DNA of 64,000 nucleotides, taken from NCBI RefSeq assembly GCF_021601385.1, contig NZ_BQHO01000007.1:62001-126000 (forward strand), given 5' to 3'. The stretch comes from Pseudomonas parasichuanensis. GTDB lineage: Bacteria; Pseudomonadota; Gammaproteobacteria; Pseudomonadales; Pseudomonadaceae. The position numbers were made by a program, and so were the translations under genes. The first letter of the stretch is position 1, and the number at the start of each line of letters is the position of its first letter. Below, piece by piece: positions 1-8,988 of this stretch. The notes beneath the pieces were generated by a model, which was not told the DNA's origin, made no database searches, and worked only from the letters and a program-made list of their open reading frames with translations.

Positions 1-2819
1 TCGCCCAGCCAGAAACCGTAGTCGATGGCGATGCCGTTGGCGATGTCGGAGAAGGTCGCGGTGCCTTTGTCGGCAGCGACGACCAGGTACGGGTCGTCGT
101 CATCGTGACGCACCACGTTCGACGGCGGCACCACGCCACCGTCCTTGAGGTTGTCGGTGATGTCGAGCAGGCCGGAGATGAAGATGCGATAGCACGCCAC
201 GCCTTCGGCGGCGATCTCGTCACGGCTGCCGCCCAGCGGCAAGCGACGCGGCAGGAAGCCGCCCTTGGCACCCACCGGCACGATCACCGAGTTTTTCACC
301 TGCTGCGCCTTGACCAGGCCCAGCACTTCGGTGCGGAAGTCTTCTTCGCGGTCCGACCAGCGCAGGCCGCCACGGGCAACGTTGCCGAAGCGCAGGTGCA
401 CGCCCTCGACCCGCGGTGAATAGACGAATATCTCGAATTTGGGTACCGGTTTGGGCAGCTCGGGGATCAGCTTGGGGTTGAACTTGAAGCTGAAGTACGA
501 CTTGTTCTGGCCGTTGGCATCCGGCTGGTAGAAGTTGGTGCGCAGGGTGGCCTTGATCAGGTCCAGGTAGCGCCGCAGGATGCGGTCCTCGTTGAGCACC
601 TGCACGTCGTCCAGGGCGGTAAGGATCGCCTGCTCCAGGCGCTGCTGCTTGTCGTCGAGGTCGTCCTGGGTGAGTTTGCGCGCCAGGTAGAAGCGGGTCT
701 TGAACAACCGGGTCAGCTCGCGGGCGATGTCGGTGTGGTTGTTCAGGGTGCTGGCGATGTAACCCAGGTCGAAGCCCAGGCGGATCTGCTTCAGGTACCG
801 GGCATAGGCGCGCAGCAGCGCCACGTCGCGCCACGGCAAGCCGGCGGTCAGTACCAGGCGGTTGAAGGCGTCGTTCTCGGCGTCGCCCTTGACGATGTGG
901 ATGAAGGCGTCCTGGAAGGTGTCGTTGAGCTGCTGGATATCCAGGTTCAGGCCTTCGCTGTAGGTGAAGGCGAAGTCGTGGATCCAGAACTCACGGCCAC
1001 TGGCATGGCGCAGGCGGTAAGGGAACTCGCCGAGCACACGCAGGCCGAGGTTTTCCAGGATCGGCAGCACGTCCGACAGCGCCAGCGGCGTATCGGCGTG
1101 GTACAGCTTGCAGTGCAGCGTGCGTTCACCCAGTTGCGTGAGCGGCTGGTAGAAGCTCATGGCCAGCGGTTTGTGTTCCGACAGGTTCAGCACGTGCTGC
1201 ATGTCGACCACCGCCGAATGGGCGGCGAAGCGCTCGCGGTAGCCGGCCGGGAAGCCTTTCGGGAACTCATCGAGGATGGTGGTGCCCTGGGCTTCGCCGA
1301 AGTTTTCCACCACCAGCGCCGAGTAATCGTCATGCCACGAGCGGCACGCCTGGATCACTTCGTTTTCCAGCTGCTGCAGGTCGATATCGATACGATTCTT
1401 CGGGTCGACGCGCAGGATCAACTGCACACGGGCCAGCACCGACTCAGAGAAGAAAGTCCAGAACTCGCAGTCGGTGGCCTTCAGGCGCTCCATCAGCACC
1501 TGCTGGATCTTCTGCCGCACTTCGGTGGAGTAGATCTCGCGAGGCACGTAGGCCAGGCAGTAGCAGAAGCGGCCGTACGGGTCCTTGCGCAGGAACACGC
1601 GGATCTTGTTGCGCTCCTGGATCTGCACGATCGACATGGCAGTGCTGAACAGCTCGTCGACCGGGGTCTGGAACAGGTCGTCGCGCGGCAGCACTTCCAG
1701 TACCTGCGCCAGCTCCTTGCCCAGGTGGGCCTTGGGGTCGAAGTGCGAGCGGCGCTCGACTTCGGCCACCTTGCCGCGAATGTAGGGGATGGTGTGCACG
1801 CTCTCGCCGTACACCGACGAGGTGTACAGGCCCATGAAGCGGCATTCCTTGAGCACATTGCCGTCTGCGTCGATCTGGCGGATCGACACGTAGTCGGGAT
1901 AGGCCGGGCGGTGCACGCGGCTCGGCTGCGAGGCCTTGGCGAACGACAGCAGGCGCGGCTCGCGCAGGTAGGCGACGGCGTAGTCCTCGATGCGCAGGTC
2001 GTCGGCGCCCAGGCCGGCACGCAGCAGGCGGGTCAGGCCGAGGAACGAGGCATCGTCGTAGACCAGGTGGCCACCGTCGGCATCGGCCTGGACGGTGAAT
2101 TCTTCATAGCCGAGGAAGGTGAAATGGTTGTCCAGCAGCCACGACAGGAAGCTCTTCACCTCGGCCTTGTCGTTCTGCGCCGGGCCAAAGGCATTCTGCT
2201 CGACCAGCGCCAGCAGTTCGTGGATCTTGGCCTTCATCGGCTCGAAGTCGGCGACCACGCCGCGCACCTCGGCCAGCACCTGCTCCAGCTCCTTGGTCAG
2301 GGTAGTGAGCTCGGCGGCGTTGGAGCAGCGGTCGATCTCCAGGTACATCAGCGATTCGTGGCTGACGCCCTCGCCCTGGGTGCCCTTGGGCAGCAGCTCG
2401 ACCAGCTCGCCCTTGCTGCCACGGCGTACGCTGAGCACGGTGGTCTGCAGGGTGTGGATGCTGTAGCCGCGGCGGTTGAGTTCGGTACGCACCGAGTCGA
2501 CCAGGAACGGCAGGTCGTGGTGCAGCACCTCAACCACGGTGTGGGTGGATTGCCAGCCGTGGCGTTCGTAATCGGGGTTGTAGACCCGCACCTGCGGGTG
2601 TTCGGGGTCGAAGCGCTCGATGATGCGCCAGGCGGAAAGCGTGCAGCCGGCGAGGTCGGACAGCCGCCGCTGAGTGAGTTCGTCCAGAGAGATGATGCCG
2701 AAGAACTGGTCGGCGAACAGTGCCACTTGTGGCAGGGACTGTTCGCTGATGTGCTGCGCCAGGGCCGCTTGCAGTTGATGCTGGAAGTCGGCTTTGCTGG
2801 CTGCGGTGAAGAACGCCAT
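1..2819 (-). CDS. gdhB: NAD-specific glutamate dehydrogenase, large 180-kDa class (N-terminal 939 codons; truncated by window edge)
   Basis: Catabolic NAD-dependent glutamate dehydrogenase (glutamate to 2-oxoglutarate and ammonia), cytosolic. The ATG at 2817-2819 opens a reading frame beginning MAFFTAASKADFQHQLQAAL that stays open to base 1 with no stop. It holds about 939 residues of a family usually near 1620 residues, so the C-terminal part including the catalytic dehydrogenase domain lies mostly outside. The N-terminus carries features expected of this family, such as HHDLPFLVDSVRTELNRRGY and SWLLDNHFTFLGYEEF, the ACT-like regulatory part. The gene is divergent from the next plus-strand gene. 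The 286 bases upstream hold no recognisable promoter that I can support. The many opposite-strand ORFs over it are codon-bias shadows. Confidence 0.93.
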   Translation of the reverse strand, partial: MAFFTAASKADFQHQLQAALAQHISEQSLPQVALFADQFFGIISLDELTQRRLSDLAGCTLSAWRIIERFDPEHPQVRVYNPDYERHGWQSTHTVVEVLHHDLPFLVDSVRTELNRRGYSIHTLQTTVLSVRRGSKGELVELLPKGTQGEGVSHESLMYLEIDRCSNAAELTTLTKELEQVLAEVRGVVADFEPMKAKIHELLALVEQNAFGPAQNDKAEVKSFLSWLLDNHFTFLGYEEFTVQADADGGHLVYDDASFLGLTRLLRAGLGADDLRIEDYAVAYLREPRLLSFAKASQPSRVHRPAYPDYVSIRQIDADGNVLKECRFMGLYTSSVYGESVHTIPYIRGKVAEVERRSHFDPKAHLGKELAQVLEVLPRDDLFQTPVDELFSTAMSIVQIQERNKIRVFLRKDPYGRFCYCLAYVPREIYSTEVRQKIQQVLMERLKATDCEFWTFFSESVLARVQLILRVDPKNRIDIDLQQLENEVIQACRSWHDDYSALVVENFGEAQGTTILDEFPKGFPAGYRERFAAHSAVVDMQHVLNLSEHKPLAMSFYQPLTQLGERTLHCKLYHADTPLALSDVLPILENLGLRVLGEFPYRLRHASGREFWIHDFAFTYSEGLNLDIQQLNDTFQDAFIHIVKGDAENDAFNRLVLTAGLPWRDVALLRAYARYLKQIRLGFDLGYIASTLNNHTDIARELTRLFKTRFYLARKLTQDDLDDKQQRLEQAILTALDDVQVLNEDRILRRYLDLIKATLRTNFYQPDANGQNKSYFSFKFNPKLIPELPKPVPKFEIFVYSPRVEGVHLRFGNVARGGLRWSDREEDFRTEVLGLVKAQQVKNSVIVPVGAKGGFLPRRLPLGGSRDEIAAEGVACYRIFISGLLDITDNLKDGGVVPPSNVVRHDDDDPYLVVAADKGTATFSDIANGIAIDYGFWLG

Positions 2820-3108
2820 CTGTGGTACTCCGCTTGGGCTTTTATAGGTGAAGCGTCGCGTGCGTGCGCCTTGTACGGATCAACCATAGCCAACCCGTGG
2901 CAAGACGGAAGCGTTGGGTACCTGCAAAAGCGACTGCCCGGTGGCTGTGCCTTTACGGGAACCCATCGACTGGGGAGCTTAACGACTGAACGGTCACTCC
3001 GGCTTGCAGCGCTGCGACAATTTCGGTCAATGCGCGGTAACTTTACGTTTATCAGTGGGCGTAAGGCTGTCAGAATTCCTTTTCATTTCCATTGATTCGA
3101 GCCACCCC

Positions 3109-3462
3109 ATGCAACTGAAGACCGCCCTGCTGTTCGCCACTCCCTGTGACGACGAGGAAGACAACATGGCGACCTTGTGCTGCCACAGCGACAAGGGCCA
3201 GATGTTTCTGCTGACCCGCTACCCGGACGAAGACACGGTCGACCTGACGCTGGATGACGAGCCCTCGACCCTGGATGGGCTGAAGGTGACGCTCAGCGCC
3301 AATCGCCTGCTGCTCGAGGTGGCTGCGGGGGACCGTGATGCGCTCAGGGGCGATGACAGTCTGGAGATCATCCTGACTTCGCAAGGCAGCGATATGGACG
3401 AGGTGGCGCTGACATTGCGCAACATCCTTGAAGGCACCGGGACGTTCCTTAACGAGATATGA
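3109..3462 (+). CDS. Small conserved-looking acidic protein of unknown function (117 aa)
   Basis: A 117-residue protein starting MQLKTALLFATPCDDEED. The ATG at 3109 is chosen because the longer upstream extension from 3004 has no ribosome binding site and unlike composition. The sequence is acidic and soluble, with no signal peptide or membrane segment. It carries a Cys-Cys pair near residue 24-25 and a regular alternation of hydrophobic residues in its second half that suggests a beta-rich fold. It lies divergently from gdhB and is followed by a REP pair. I do not recognise the family; the codon use is that of a real Pseudomonas gene. Confidence 0.7.
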   Translation: MQLKTALLFATPCDDEEDNMATLCCHSDKGQMFLLTRYPDEDTVDLTLDDEPSTLDGLKVTLSANRLLLEVAAGDRDALRGDDSLEIILTSQGSDMDEVALTLRNILEGTGTFLNEI

Positions 3463-3473
3463 GTTTGACCCTC

Positions 3474-3585
3474 GGGCCTCTTCGCGGGTAAACCCGCTCC
3501 CACAAGTGGAGTGCCGCCCTCGGGACCTGCAGTGAACCTGTGGGAGCGGCGGTTCGCCGCTGCGATTTACCCGCGAAGAGGCCGC
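3474..3585. repeat. REP pair (inverted)
   Basis: Two inverted copies of the Pseudomonas REP sequence: a first arm with CCTCTTCGCGGGTAAACCCG at 3477-3496, and a second, opposite arm near 3538-3585 ending in TTTACCCGCGAAGAGGCCGC. It sits downstream of the small gene at 3109 and upstream of lhgR. Such pairs lie between genes and can act as transcript-end or gyrase/IHF-associated structures. Confidence 0.85.
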
Positions 3586-3613
3586 AACAGGCGAATTGCC
3601 AGCAGCTCCCCCG

Positions 3614-3656
3614 TTGACACTGCCTCATTGAAACGGGCATTGTCTGACAACCTGAT
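3614..3656 (+). promoter_or_regulatory. lhgR promoter with FadR-type operator
   Basis: A TTGACA -35 box at 3614-3619 is followed by an exact palindrome TTGTC-T-GACAA at 3640-3650, which would overlap the -10 region. The palindrome fits the FadR-subfamily GntR consensus TnGTnnnACnA. The longer string TCTGACAACCTGAT (3643-3656) recurs upstream of lhgO at 4436-4449. I infer that LhgR represses its own gene here. The -10 box is poor, so the exact start of transcription is uncertain. Confidence 0.6.
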
Positions 3657-3673
3657 TAATTGGCTTCCCTTCC

Positions 3674-4384
3674 ATGCTAGAACTCCAGCGCCCCGACACC
3701 CTGGTCGAACGGGTCGTCAGCGCCATCCGCGGCGAGATCGACGCAGGCCGCCTGGCCGCCGAATCGCGCCTGCCCACCGAACAGCAACTGGCTGAACAGC
3801 TCAATGTCAGCCGCTCGGTGGTGCGCGAAGCGGTTGCGCAGCTCAAGGCCGATGGGGTGCTGATCGCCCGCCGTGGGCTTGGCTCCTATATCTCGCAGAC
3901 GCCGCACGGCACGGTATTCCGTTTCCCTGACAGCCAGGGGCGCAAGCCGGATCTGGTGCAGATGTTCGAGATGCGCCTGTGGATCGAGACCCAGGCCGCC
4001 GCCATCGCCGCGCGCCGCCGCGATGAAGCCGACCTGGCCCGCATGGGCGAGGCCCTGCGCATCATGCTCGACAAGCGCGCCGACCTGGCCACCGCCTCCG
4101 CTGCCGACGTGGCCTTCCATCGCGCCATTGCCGAAGCCAGCAAGAACGACTATTTCGTCGCCTTCCACGATTTCCTGGGTGGCCAACTGGCCGCCGCACG
4201 TCGCAATGCGTGGGAAAACTCCGCCGCCCACTCAGTGGGCGGTTCGGCCGACGCCCTGCGCGAACACCAGGCGCTGTACCAGGCCATTGCCGATGGCGAC
4301 CGCCAAGCCGCCGCCGCGTGCGCCGAAGCCCACCTGCGGGCTTCGGCCAAGCGCCTGAAACTCGACCTGCCGACCCTCGACTGA
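3674..4384 (+). CDS. lhgR: GntR/FadR-family transcriptional repressor, probable L-2-hydroxyglutarate sensor LhgR
   Basis: A 236-residue regulator with an N-terminal winged-helix domain (about residues 10-75; motif ESRLPTEQQLAEQLNVSRSV, the GntR signature) and a C-terminal all-helical FCD ligand-binding domain (about 95-225; FHRAIAEASKN contains a typical metal-binding His region). The gene immediately precedes an L-2-hydroxyglutarate dehydrogenase gene on the same strand, and matching operators lie before both genes. From the literature as I recall it, LhgR of P. putida W619 is the L-2-hydroxyglutarate-responsive repressor of lhgO, and the arrangement here fits. Other FadR-type sensors of 2-hydroxy acids cannot be excluded from sequence alone. 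Confidence 0.85.
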   Translation: MLELQRPDTLVERVVSAIRGEIDAGRLAAESRLPTEQQLAEQLNVSRSVVREAVAQLKADGVLIARRGLGSYISQTPHGTVFRFPDSQGRKPDLVQMFEMRLWIETQAAAIAARRRDEADLARMGEALRIMLDKRADLATASAADVAFHRAIAEASKNDYFVAFHDFLGGQLAAARRNAWENSAAHSVGGSADALREHQALYQAIADGDRQAAAACAEAHLRASAKRLKLDLPTLD

Positions 4385-4432
4385 ACCCGGAGAACCTCAT
4401 CGTATTCATGCGAGGTTTTCTCGCGCACTACT

Positions 4433-4449
4433 TAGTCTGACAACCTGAT
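4433..4449 (+). promoter_or_regulatory. Predicted LhgR operator upstream of lhgO
   Basis: TAGTCTGACAA at 4433-4443 fits the FadR-type consensus TnGTnnnACnA. Together with the following bases it repeats the 14-mer TCTGACAACCTGAT found before lhgR. It lies 44 bases before the lhgO start codon, a position suited to repression of an lhgO promoter in the 103-base lhgR-lhgO gap. Confidence 0.6.
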
Positions 4450-4487
4450 AAGCAGATCCACTGACAAGAACACCAAGGTATTCCTGC

Positions 4488-5681
4488 ATGACTTACGACT
4501 ACTGCATCATCGGCGGCGGCATCGTCGGCCTCGCGACCGCCATGGCCCTGCTCCAACAGCGCCCAGGGGCCTCACTGCTGATCCTGGAAAAGGAAGCCAG
4601 CCTCGGCCGTCACCAGACCGGCCACAACAGTGGTGTGATCCACGCAGGTATCTACTATGCCCCCGGCAGCCTCAAGGCTGACCTGTGCAAGCGCGGCGCC
4701 CAGGCCACCAAGGACTTTTGCCGCGAGCACGGCATCGCCTTCGACGTCTGCGGCAAGCTGCTGGTAGCCTCCAACGACCTGGAAATGCAGCGCATGCAGG
4801 CGCTCTACGAGCGTTCGCAACAGAACGGCTTGAAGGTCGAGCGCCTGGACGCCGCCGAGCTGCGCCAGCGTGAGCCGAATATCGTCGGCAAAGGCGCGCT
4901 GTTCCTCGACGCCACCGGCATCGTCGATTACACGCAGGTGTGCAATGCCATGGCCAAGGTCATTCGCCAGGCCGGCGGCGAGCTGCACCTGTCCACCCCG
5001 GTGCGGGCGATCCAGGAGCATGCCGAGCACGTCAGCGTCAGCAGCGACGGCAAGACCTGGCACGCCCGCCAACTGGTGGCCTGCGCCGGCCTGCAGTCCG
5101 ACCGCCTGGCACGCCTGGCCGGGGTGAAGATCGACCACCAGATCATCCCCTTCCGCGGCGAGTACTACCGCTTGCCGGCGAGCAAGAACCAGATCGTCAA
5201 TCATCTGATCTACCCGATCCCCGACCCGGAGCTGCCGTTCCTGGGGGTGCACCTGACGCGGATGATCGATGGCAGCGTCACCGTCGGCCCTAACGCGGTG
5301 CTGGGGCTTGGCCGGGAAAACTACCGCAAGTTCTCGGTGAACTGGCGCGATGTCGCGGAATACGCGCGCTTCCCGGGGTTCTGGAAAACCCTCTGGAACA
5401 ACCTCGGTTCCGGCACCGCCGAGATGAAGAACTCGCTGTTCAAGCGCGGCTACCTGGAACAGTGCCGCAAGTACTGCCCGTCCCTGCAGGTCGAAGACTT
5501 GCTGCCCTATGAAGCTGGCATCCGCGCCCAGGCGGTGATGCGCGACGGCACCCTGGTGCATGACTTCCTGTTCGCCGAGACCCCGCGCATGGTGCATGTC
5601 TGCAATGCCCCGTCGCCGGCTGCCACCTCGGCCATCCCGATCGGCCAGATGATCGCCGAGAAGATCCTCAAGGCCCGCTGA
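4488..5681 (+). CDS. lhgO: L-2-hydroxyglutarate dehydrogenase/oxidase (FAD)
   Basis: A 397-residue FAD-dependent oxidoreductase of the D-amino-acid-oxidase-like (DAO) superfamily. The N-terminus has the dinucleotide-binding motif CIIGGGIVGLATAMA (residues 6-20) followed by LEKEASLGRHQTGHNSGVIH, characteristic of LhgO/L2HGDH. The second FAD motif region appears near the C-terminus (CNAPSPAATSAIPIG). The family oxidises L-2-hydroxyglutarate to 2-oxoglutarate and passes electrons to the membrane quinone pool. The start ATG at 4488 is consistent with the family N-terminus. It is preceded by lhgR and followed 43 bases later by an MFS transporter, forming a probable uptake-and-oxidation unit. The neighbouring gdhB also produces 2-oxoglutarate, perhaps by coincidence. 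Confidence 0.92.
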   Translation: MTYDYCIIGGGIVGLATAMALLQQRPGASLLILEKEASLGRHQTGHNSGVIHAGIYYAPGSLKADLCKRGAQATKDFCREHGIAFDVCGKLLVASNDLEMQRMQALYERSQQNGLKVERLDAAELRQREPNIVGKGALFLDATGIVDYTQVCNAMAKVIRQAGGELHLSTPVRAIQEHAEHVSVSSDGKTWHARQLVACAGLQSDRLARLAGVKIDHQIIPFRGEYYRLPASKNQIVNHLIYPIPDPELPFLGVHLTRMIDGSVTVGPNAVLGLGRENYRKFSVNWRDVAEYARFPGFWKTLWNNLGSGTAEMKNSLFKRGYLEQCRKYCPSLQVEDLLPYEAGIRAQAVMRDGTLVHDFLFAETPRMVHVCNAPSPAATSAIPIGQMIAEKILKAR

Positions 5682-5724
5682 TTCACCGCTGCACACCCCA
5701 TTACAAAGACAATAAGGAAACCCC

Positions 5725-7053
5725 ATGTCGGTACACGAGGCGGCCCCGGCCGCAAGCGAAACGCCTGAACAGCAACGCAAACGCCTGCGCAAGGTGGCAG
5801 CGGCGACCATCTTCGGCTCGATGCTGGAGTGGTACGACTTCTATCTCTACGCCACCATGGCGGCGATCGTCTTTTCGAAGATCTTCTTCGACCCGAGCAA
5901 CCCGGCGGTGGCCTCGCTGCTGGCGTTTTCCACCTTCGCCATCGGCTTCATCGCCCGCCCCTTCGGCGGCGTGCTGTTCGGCTACCTGGGCGACCGTTTC
6001 GGGCGTAAACACGTGCTGGTGATCACCTTCTGCATGATGGGCGTGTGCACCATGCTCATCGGCCTGATCCCCGGCTACGCCACCATCGGCATCTGGGCAC
6101 CGATCCTGCTGGTGGTGATCCGCATCATCCAGGGCCTGGGCGCCGGCGCCGAACTGTCCGGTGCGGCGGTGACCTCCTATGAACATGCCAGCGAAGGCAA
6201 GCGTGGCAGCCAGGGCGCCTGGCCGGCGCTGGGGCTGAACCTGGGCCTGTTGCTGTCGTCGCTGACCGTCTACTTGCTGACCATGAACGGCAATGAATTC
6301 CTCTTGGCCGGTGGCTGGCGCATCCCCTTCATCGCCAGCATCGCCCTGGTGGCGGTGGGCCTGTGGGTGCGCAAGAGCATCCCCGAGACGCCGGACTTCA
6401 AGGAACTCGACCACGCCGATGACAAACCCAAGGTCTCGCCCCTGAAACTGCTGTTCAAGAACGACCTCAAGGGCCTGGCCGTGGTGTTCTTCGTCGCTAT
6501 CGGCTACAACGCGCTGAGCTACATCTTCAAGACCTTCTCGCTGGCCTATCTCACCCAGTTCAAGGGCGTCGAGGCGCACGTCACGTCCCTGTCGGTGACC
6601 CTGGCCAGCCTGGTGGCGATCGTTGCCGTGCCGTTCTTCGGCTGGCTGTGCGACAAGTGGAGCAGCAAGACCGTGCTGATGCTCGGCGGGCTGCTGTCGG
6701 CGCTGTTCGCCTACCCCTTCCTGCGCTTGCTGTCGACGGGCGAGCCGATGCTGATCTATGTGGCCATCGCCATCGGCACTGGCATCCTGGCGCCGATGAT
6801 GTTCGCTCCCCAGGGCTCGTTCCTCAGCCGCCAGTTCCCGACCCAGACGCGCTCTTCGGGTTTTGGCACCGGGCGTGAGGTCGGTACCGCGGTAGCGGGT
6901 GGCCTGGCCCCGTTGGGCGGGCTGGCGCTGGTGGCAAGCTCGGCCACCCACTCGACGGATGGCGTGGCGTTGATGCTTGCAGTGGCCGGTGCACTGGTGG
7001 TGGTCGCCGCCTTCTTCGATCAAGGCTGGCGGCACTCACGCACCAAGAACTGA
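5725..7053 (+). CDS. MFS transporter, metabolite:H+ symporter (MHS) type; candidate L-2-hydroxyglutarate/dicarboxylate importer
   Basis: A 442-residue inner-membrane protein with about 12 hydrophobic segments. The MHS-family N-terminal motif ATIFGSMLEWYDFYLYATMA is present at residues 28-47, and the loop 2-3 signature GYLGDRFGRKH follows. The family includes the alpha-ketoglutarate/proton symporter KgtP and the proline/betaine carrier ProP. Because the gene follows lhgO by 43 bases on the same strand, I infer that it imports L-2-hydroxyglutarate or a related dicarboxylate. The substrate itself cannot be read from the sequence. It converges with flhB, leaving only six bases between the stops. 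Confidence 0.85.
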   Translation: MSVHEAAPAASETPEQQRKRLRKVAAATIFGSMLEWYDFYLYATMAAIVFSKIFFDPSNPAVASLLAFSTFAIGFIARPFGGVLFGYLGDRFGRKHVLVITFCMMGVCTMLIGLIPGYATIGIWAPILLVVIRIIQGLGAGAELSGAAVTSYEHASEGKRGSQGAWPALGLNLGLLLSSLTVYLLTMNGNEFLLAGGWRIPFIASIALVAVGLWVRKSIPETPDFKELDHADDKPKVSPLKLLFKNDLKGLAVVFFVAIGYNALSYIFKTFSLAYLTQFKGVEAHVTSLSVTLASLVAIVAVPFFGWLCDKWSSKTVLMLGGLLSALFAYPFLRLLSTGEPMLIYVAIAIGTGILAPMMFAPQGSFLSRQFPTQTRSSGFGTGREVGTAVAGGLAPLGGLALVASSATHSTDGVALMLAVAGALVVVAAFFDQGWRHSRTKN

Positions 7054-7059
7054 GCGGGC

Positions 7060-8202
7060 TCAGCTGTCGCGCCGCAGGTCGTCGGGGATGGGCAAGTCCT
7101 TCTTCAACGGCTCCGGCGGCTTGCCCCGGCCGGCGCGGTACTGGCGGATCTGGAACACGTACGCCAGCACCTGCGCCACCGCCATGTACAGCCCGGCGGG
7201 GATTTCCTGCTCGATTTCCGTGGAGTAGTAGATTGCCCGCGCCAGGGCCGGCGATTCGAGGATCTGCACCTTGTGCTCGACGCCGATCTCGCGAATCTTC
7301 AAGGCCATGAAGTCGGTGCCCTTGGCCAGCAGCAGCGGCGCCGAACTGCCTTTTTCCGGGTCGTACTGCAAGGCCACGGCATAGTGGGTCGGGTTGGTGA
7401 TGATCACGTCGGCATCGGGCACCGCCGCCATCATGCGCCGCTGCGACATCTCGCGCTGCAGCTGGCGTATGCGCTGCTTGACCTCGGGCTTGCCCTCGGA
7501 GTTCTTGTACTCGTCGGTCACTTCCTGCTTGGTCATCTTCAACTTCTTGTGCGATTGCCAAAGCTGGAACGGCACGTCGAGCCCAGCGATCAGCAGCAGC
7601 CCCGCGGCCATCCACAAGGCACTCCAGCCGACCACCTGGACCGCCTGGATGATCGCCTGCTCCATCGGCAACTTGGCGATGGCCAGCAGCGCCTCACGGT
7701 CACTGATCAGCACCAGCAGCGCCACCACCAGGATCATGATGAACTTGGCCAGGGCCTTGAGCAGCTCGGTCAGCGAATTCATCGAGAACATGCGCTTGAT
7801 CCCCGACAGCGGGTTCATGCGGCTGAACTTGGGTTGCAGCAGGCTGCCGGAGAACAGGAAACCGCCGAGGGCGATGGGGGCGACGAACGAAATGACGAAC
7901 AGCAGGATCAGGATCGGCTGCACCGACCAGATGGCCATCTTGCCCGATGCCAGCAGGAACGCGCCCATGCTGCGCTCATCCACGATCACTTCGCGAGTGA
8001 GGCTGAAATTCATGCGCATCAGGCTCATCAGGGTTTCCGCCAGGTAGCCGCCAAAGGCCAGCACGCCGCCCGCACCGGCCAGGGTCACGGCAACCGTGTT
8101 CAGTTCCTTGGAACGGGCGATCTCACCTTTTTCCCGCGCGTCGCGTTTGCGCTTTTCGGTGGGTTCCTCTGTCTTGTCCTGCCCGCTCTCGCTTTCGGCC
8201 AT
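7060..8202 (-). CDS. flhB: Flagellar type III export apparatus switch protein FlhB
   Basis: A 380-residue FlhB. It has four hydrophobic segments in the first 210 residues, then a cytoplasmic domain with the autocleavage motif NPTH at residues 270-273. Cleavage between Asn and Pro switches export specificity from rod/hook to filament substrates. The N-terminus (GQDKTEEPTEKRKRDAREKG) is the standard family opening. The gene is last in the fliLMNOPQR-flhB run, separated from fliR by two bases, so it is probably co-transcribed. Length agrees with the Pseudomonas homologues. Confidence 0.97.
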   Translation of the reverse strand: MAESESGQDKTEEPTEKRKRDAREKGEIARSKELNTVAVTLAGAGGVLAFGGYLAETLMSLMRMNFSLTREVIVDERSMGAFLLASGKMAIWSVQPILILLFVISFVAPIALGGFLFSGSLLQPKFSRMNPLSGIKRMFSMNSLTELLKALAKFIMILVVALLVLISDREALLAIAKLPMEQAIIQAVQVVGWSALWMAAGLLLIAGLDVPFQLWQSHKKLKMTKQEVTDEYKNSEGKPEVKQRIRQLQREMSQRRMMAAVPDADVIITNPTHYAVALQYDPEKGSSAPLLLAKGTDFMALKIREIGVEHKVQILESPALARAIYYSTEIEQEIPAGLYMAVAQVLAYVFQIRQYRAGRGKPPEPLKKDLPIPDDLRRDS

Positions 8203-8204
8203 GC

Positions 8205-8981
8205 TCAGCGCGCCCGTGCCAGTTCACGCAGCCACTGCAGCGCTTCGCTGGCCAGTGCCTGGTAGTGGGAAAGAATGTCGGCCAGGCCGACCCAGAAGAT
8301 CCCCATGCCCAGCACCAGGGTGAGCGGGAAACCGATGGAGAAGATGTTCAACTGGGGCGCGGCACGGGTCATCACGCCGAAGGCGATGTTGACCACCAGC
8401 AACGCCGCGATCGCCGGCAGGATCAGCAGCAGTGCGGCGCCCATTACCCAACTCAGGCGCCCAGCCATCTCCCAGAAGTGATTGACCACCAGGGCGCTGC
8501 CCACCGGCAGCGTGGTGAAACTCTCGGTCAGCACCTCGAACACCACCAGGTGGCCGTTCATCAGCAGGAACAGCACGCTCACCAGCATGGTCAGGAACTG
8601 GCTGATCACCGTGACGTTGACGCCGTTGGCCGGGTCGACCATCGAGGCGAAGGCCATGCCCATCTGCACCGCGACAATCTGCCCGGCAATCACGAAGGCC
8701 TGGAACAACAGCTGCAGGGAGAAACCGAACAACGCCCCGACGATGATCTGCTCGCCGCACAGCAGCATGCCGCGCAGGCTCAGCGGTTCGAATTCGGGGA
8801 TCGGTGGCAGGGCCGGCACGATCACCACGGTGATTGCCACGGCCGCATACAGGCGAACCCGGGCCGGCAGCATCTTGGTGCCGAAGATCGGCATGGTCAT
8901 CAGCACCGCCGCCACCCGGAACAGCGGCAGGATGAAGGTGGCGACCCAGGTGCCGATCTGCGCGTTGGTCAACTCCAGCAT
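8205..8981 (-). CDS. fliR: Flagellar export gate protein FliR
   Basis: A 258-residue integral membrane protein with about six hydrophobic segments; the region ILPLFRVAAVLMTMPIFGTK (residues 17-36) is typical of FliR/SctT. FliR joins FliP and FliQ to form the helical export gate core inside the MS ring. The start ATG at 8981 lies seven bases after the fliQ stop, and the stop is two bases before the flhB start, as expected for a tightly packed operon. Confidence 0.97.
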   Translation of the reverse strand: MLELTNAQIGTWVATFILPLFRVAAVLMTMPIFGTKMLPARVRLYAAVAITVVIVPALPPIPEFEPLSLRGMLLCGEQIIVGALFGFSLQLLFQAFVIAGQIVAVQMGMAFASMVDPANGVNVTVISQFLTMLVSVLFLLMNGHLVVFEVLTESFTTLPVGSALVVNHFWEMAGRLSWVMGAALLLILPAIAALLVVNIAFGVMTRAAPQLNIFSIGFPLTLVLGMGIFWVGLADILSHYQALASEALQWLRELARAR

Positions 8982-8988
8982 GGCGGCG

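Noticed and set aside
735-3095. 786-codon plus-strand open frame over gdhB
   Set aside because: Antisense to the glutamate dehydrogenase frame, which matches the family from its first residue.
4391-4422. Terminator after lhgR (AACCTC ... GAGGTT)
   Set aside because: The stem is only six bases with a long loop and no T-run; too weak to claim.
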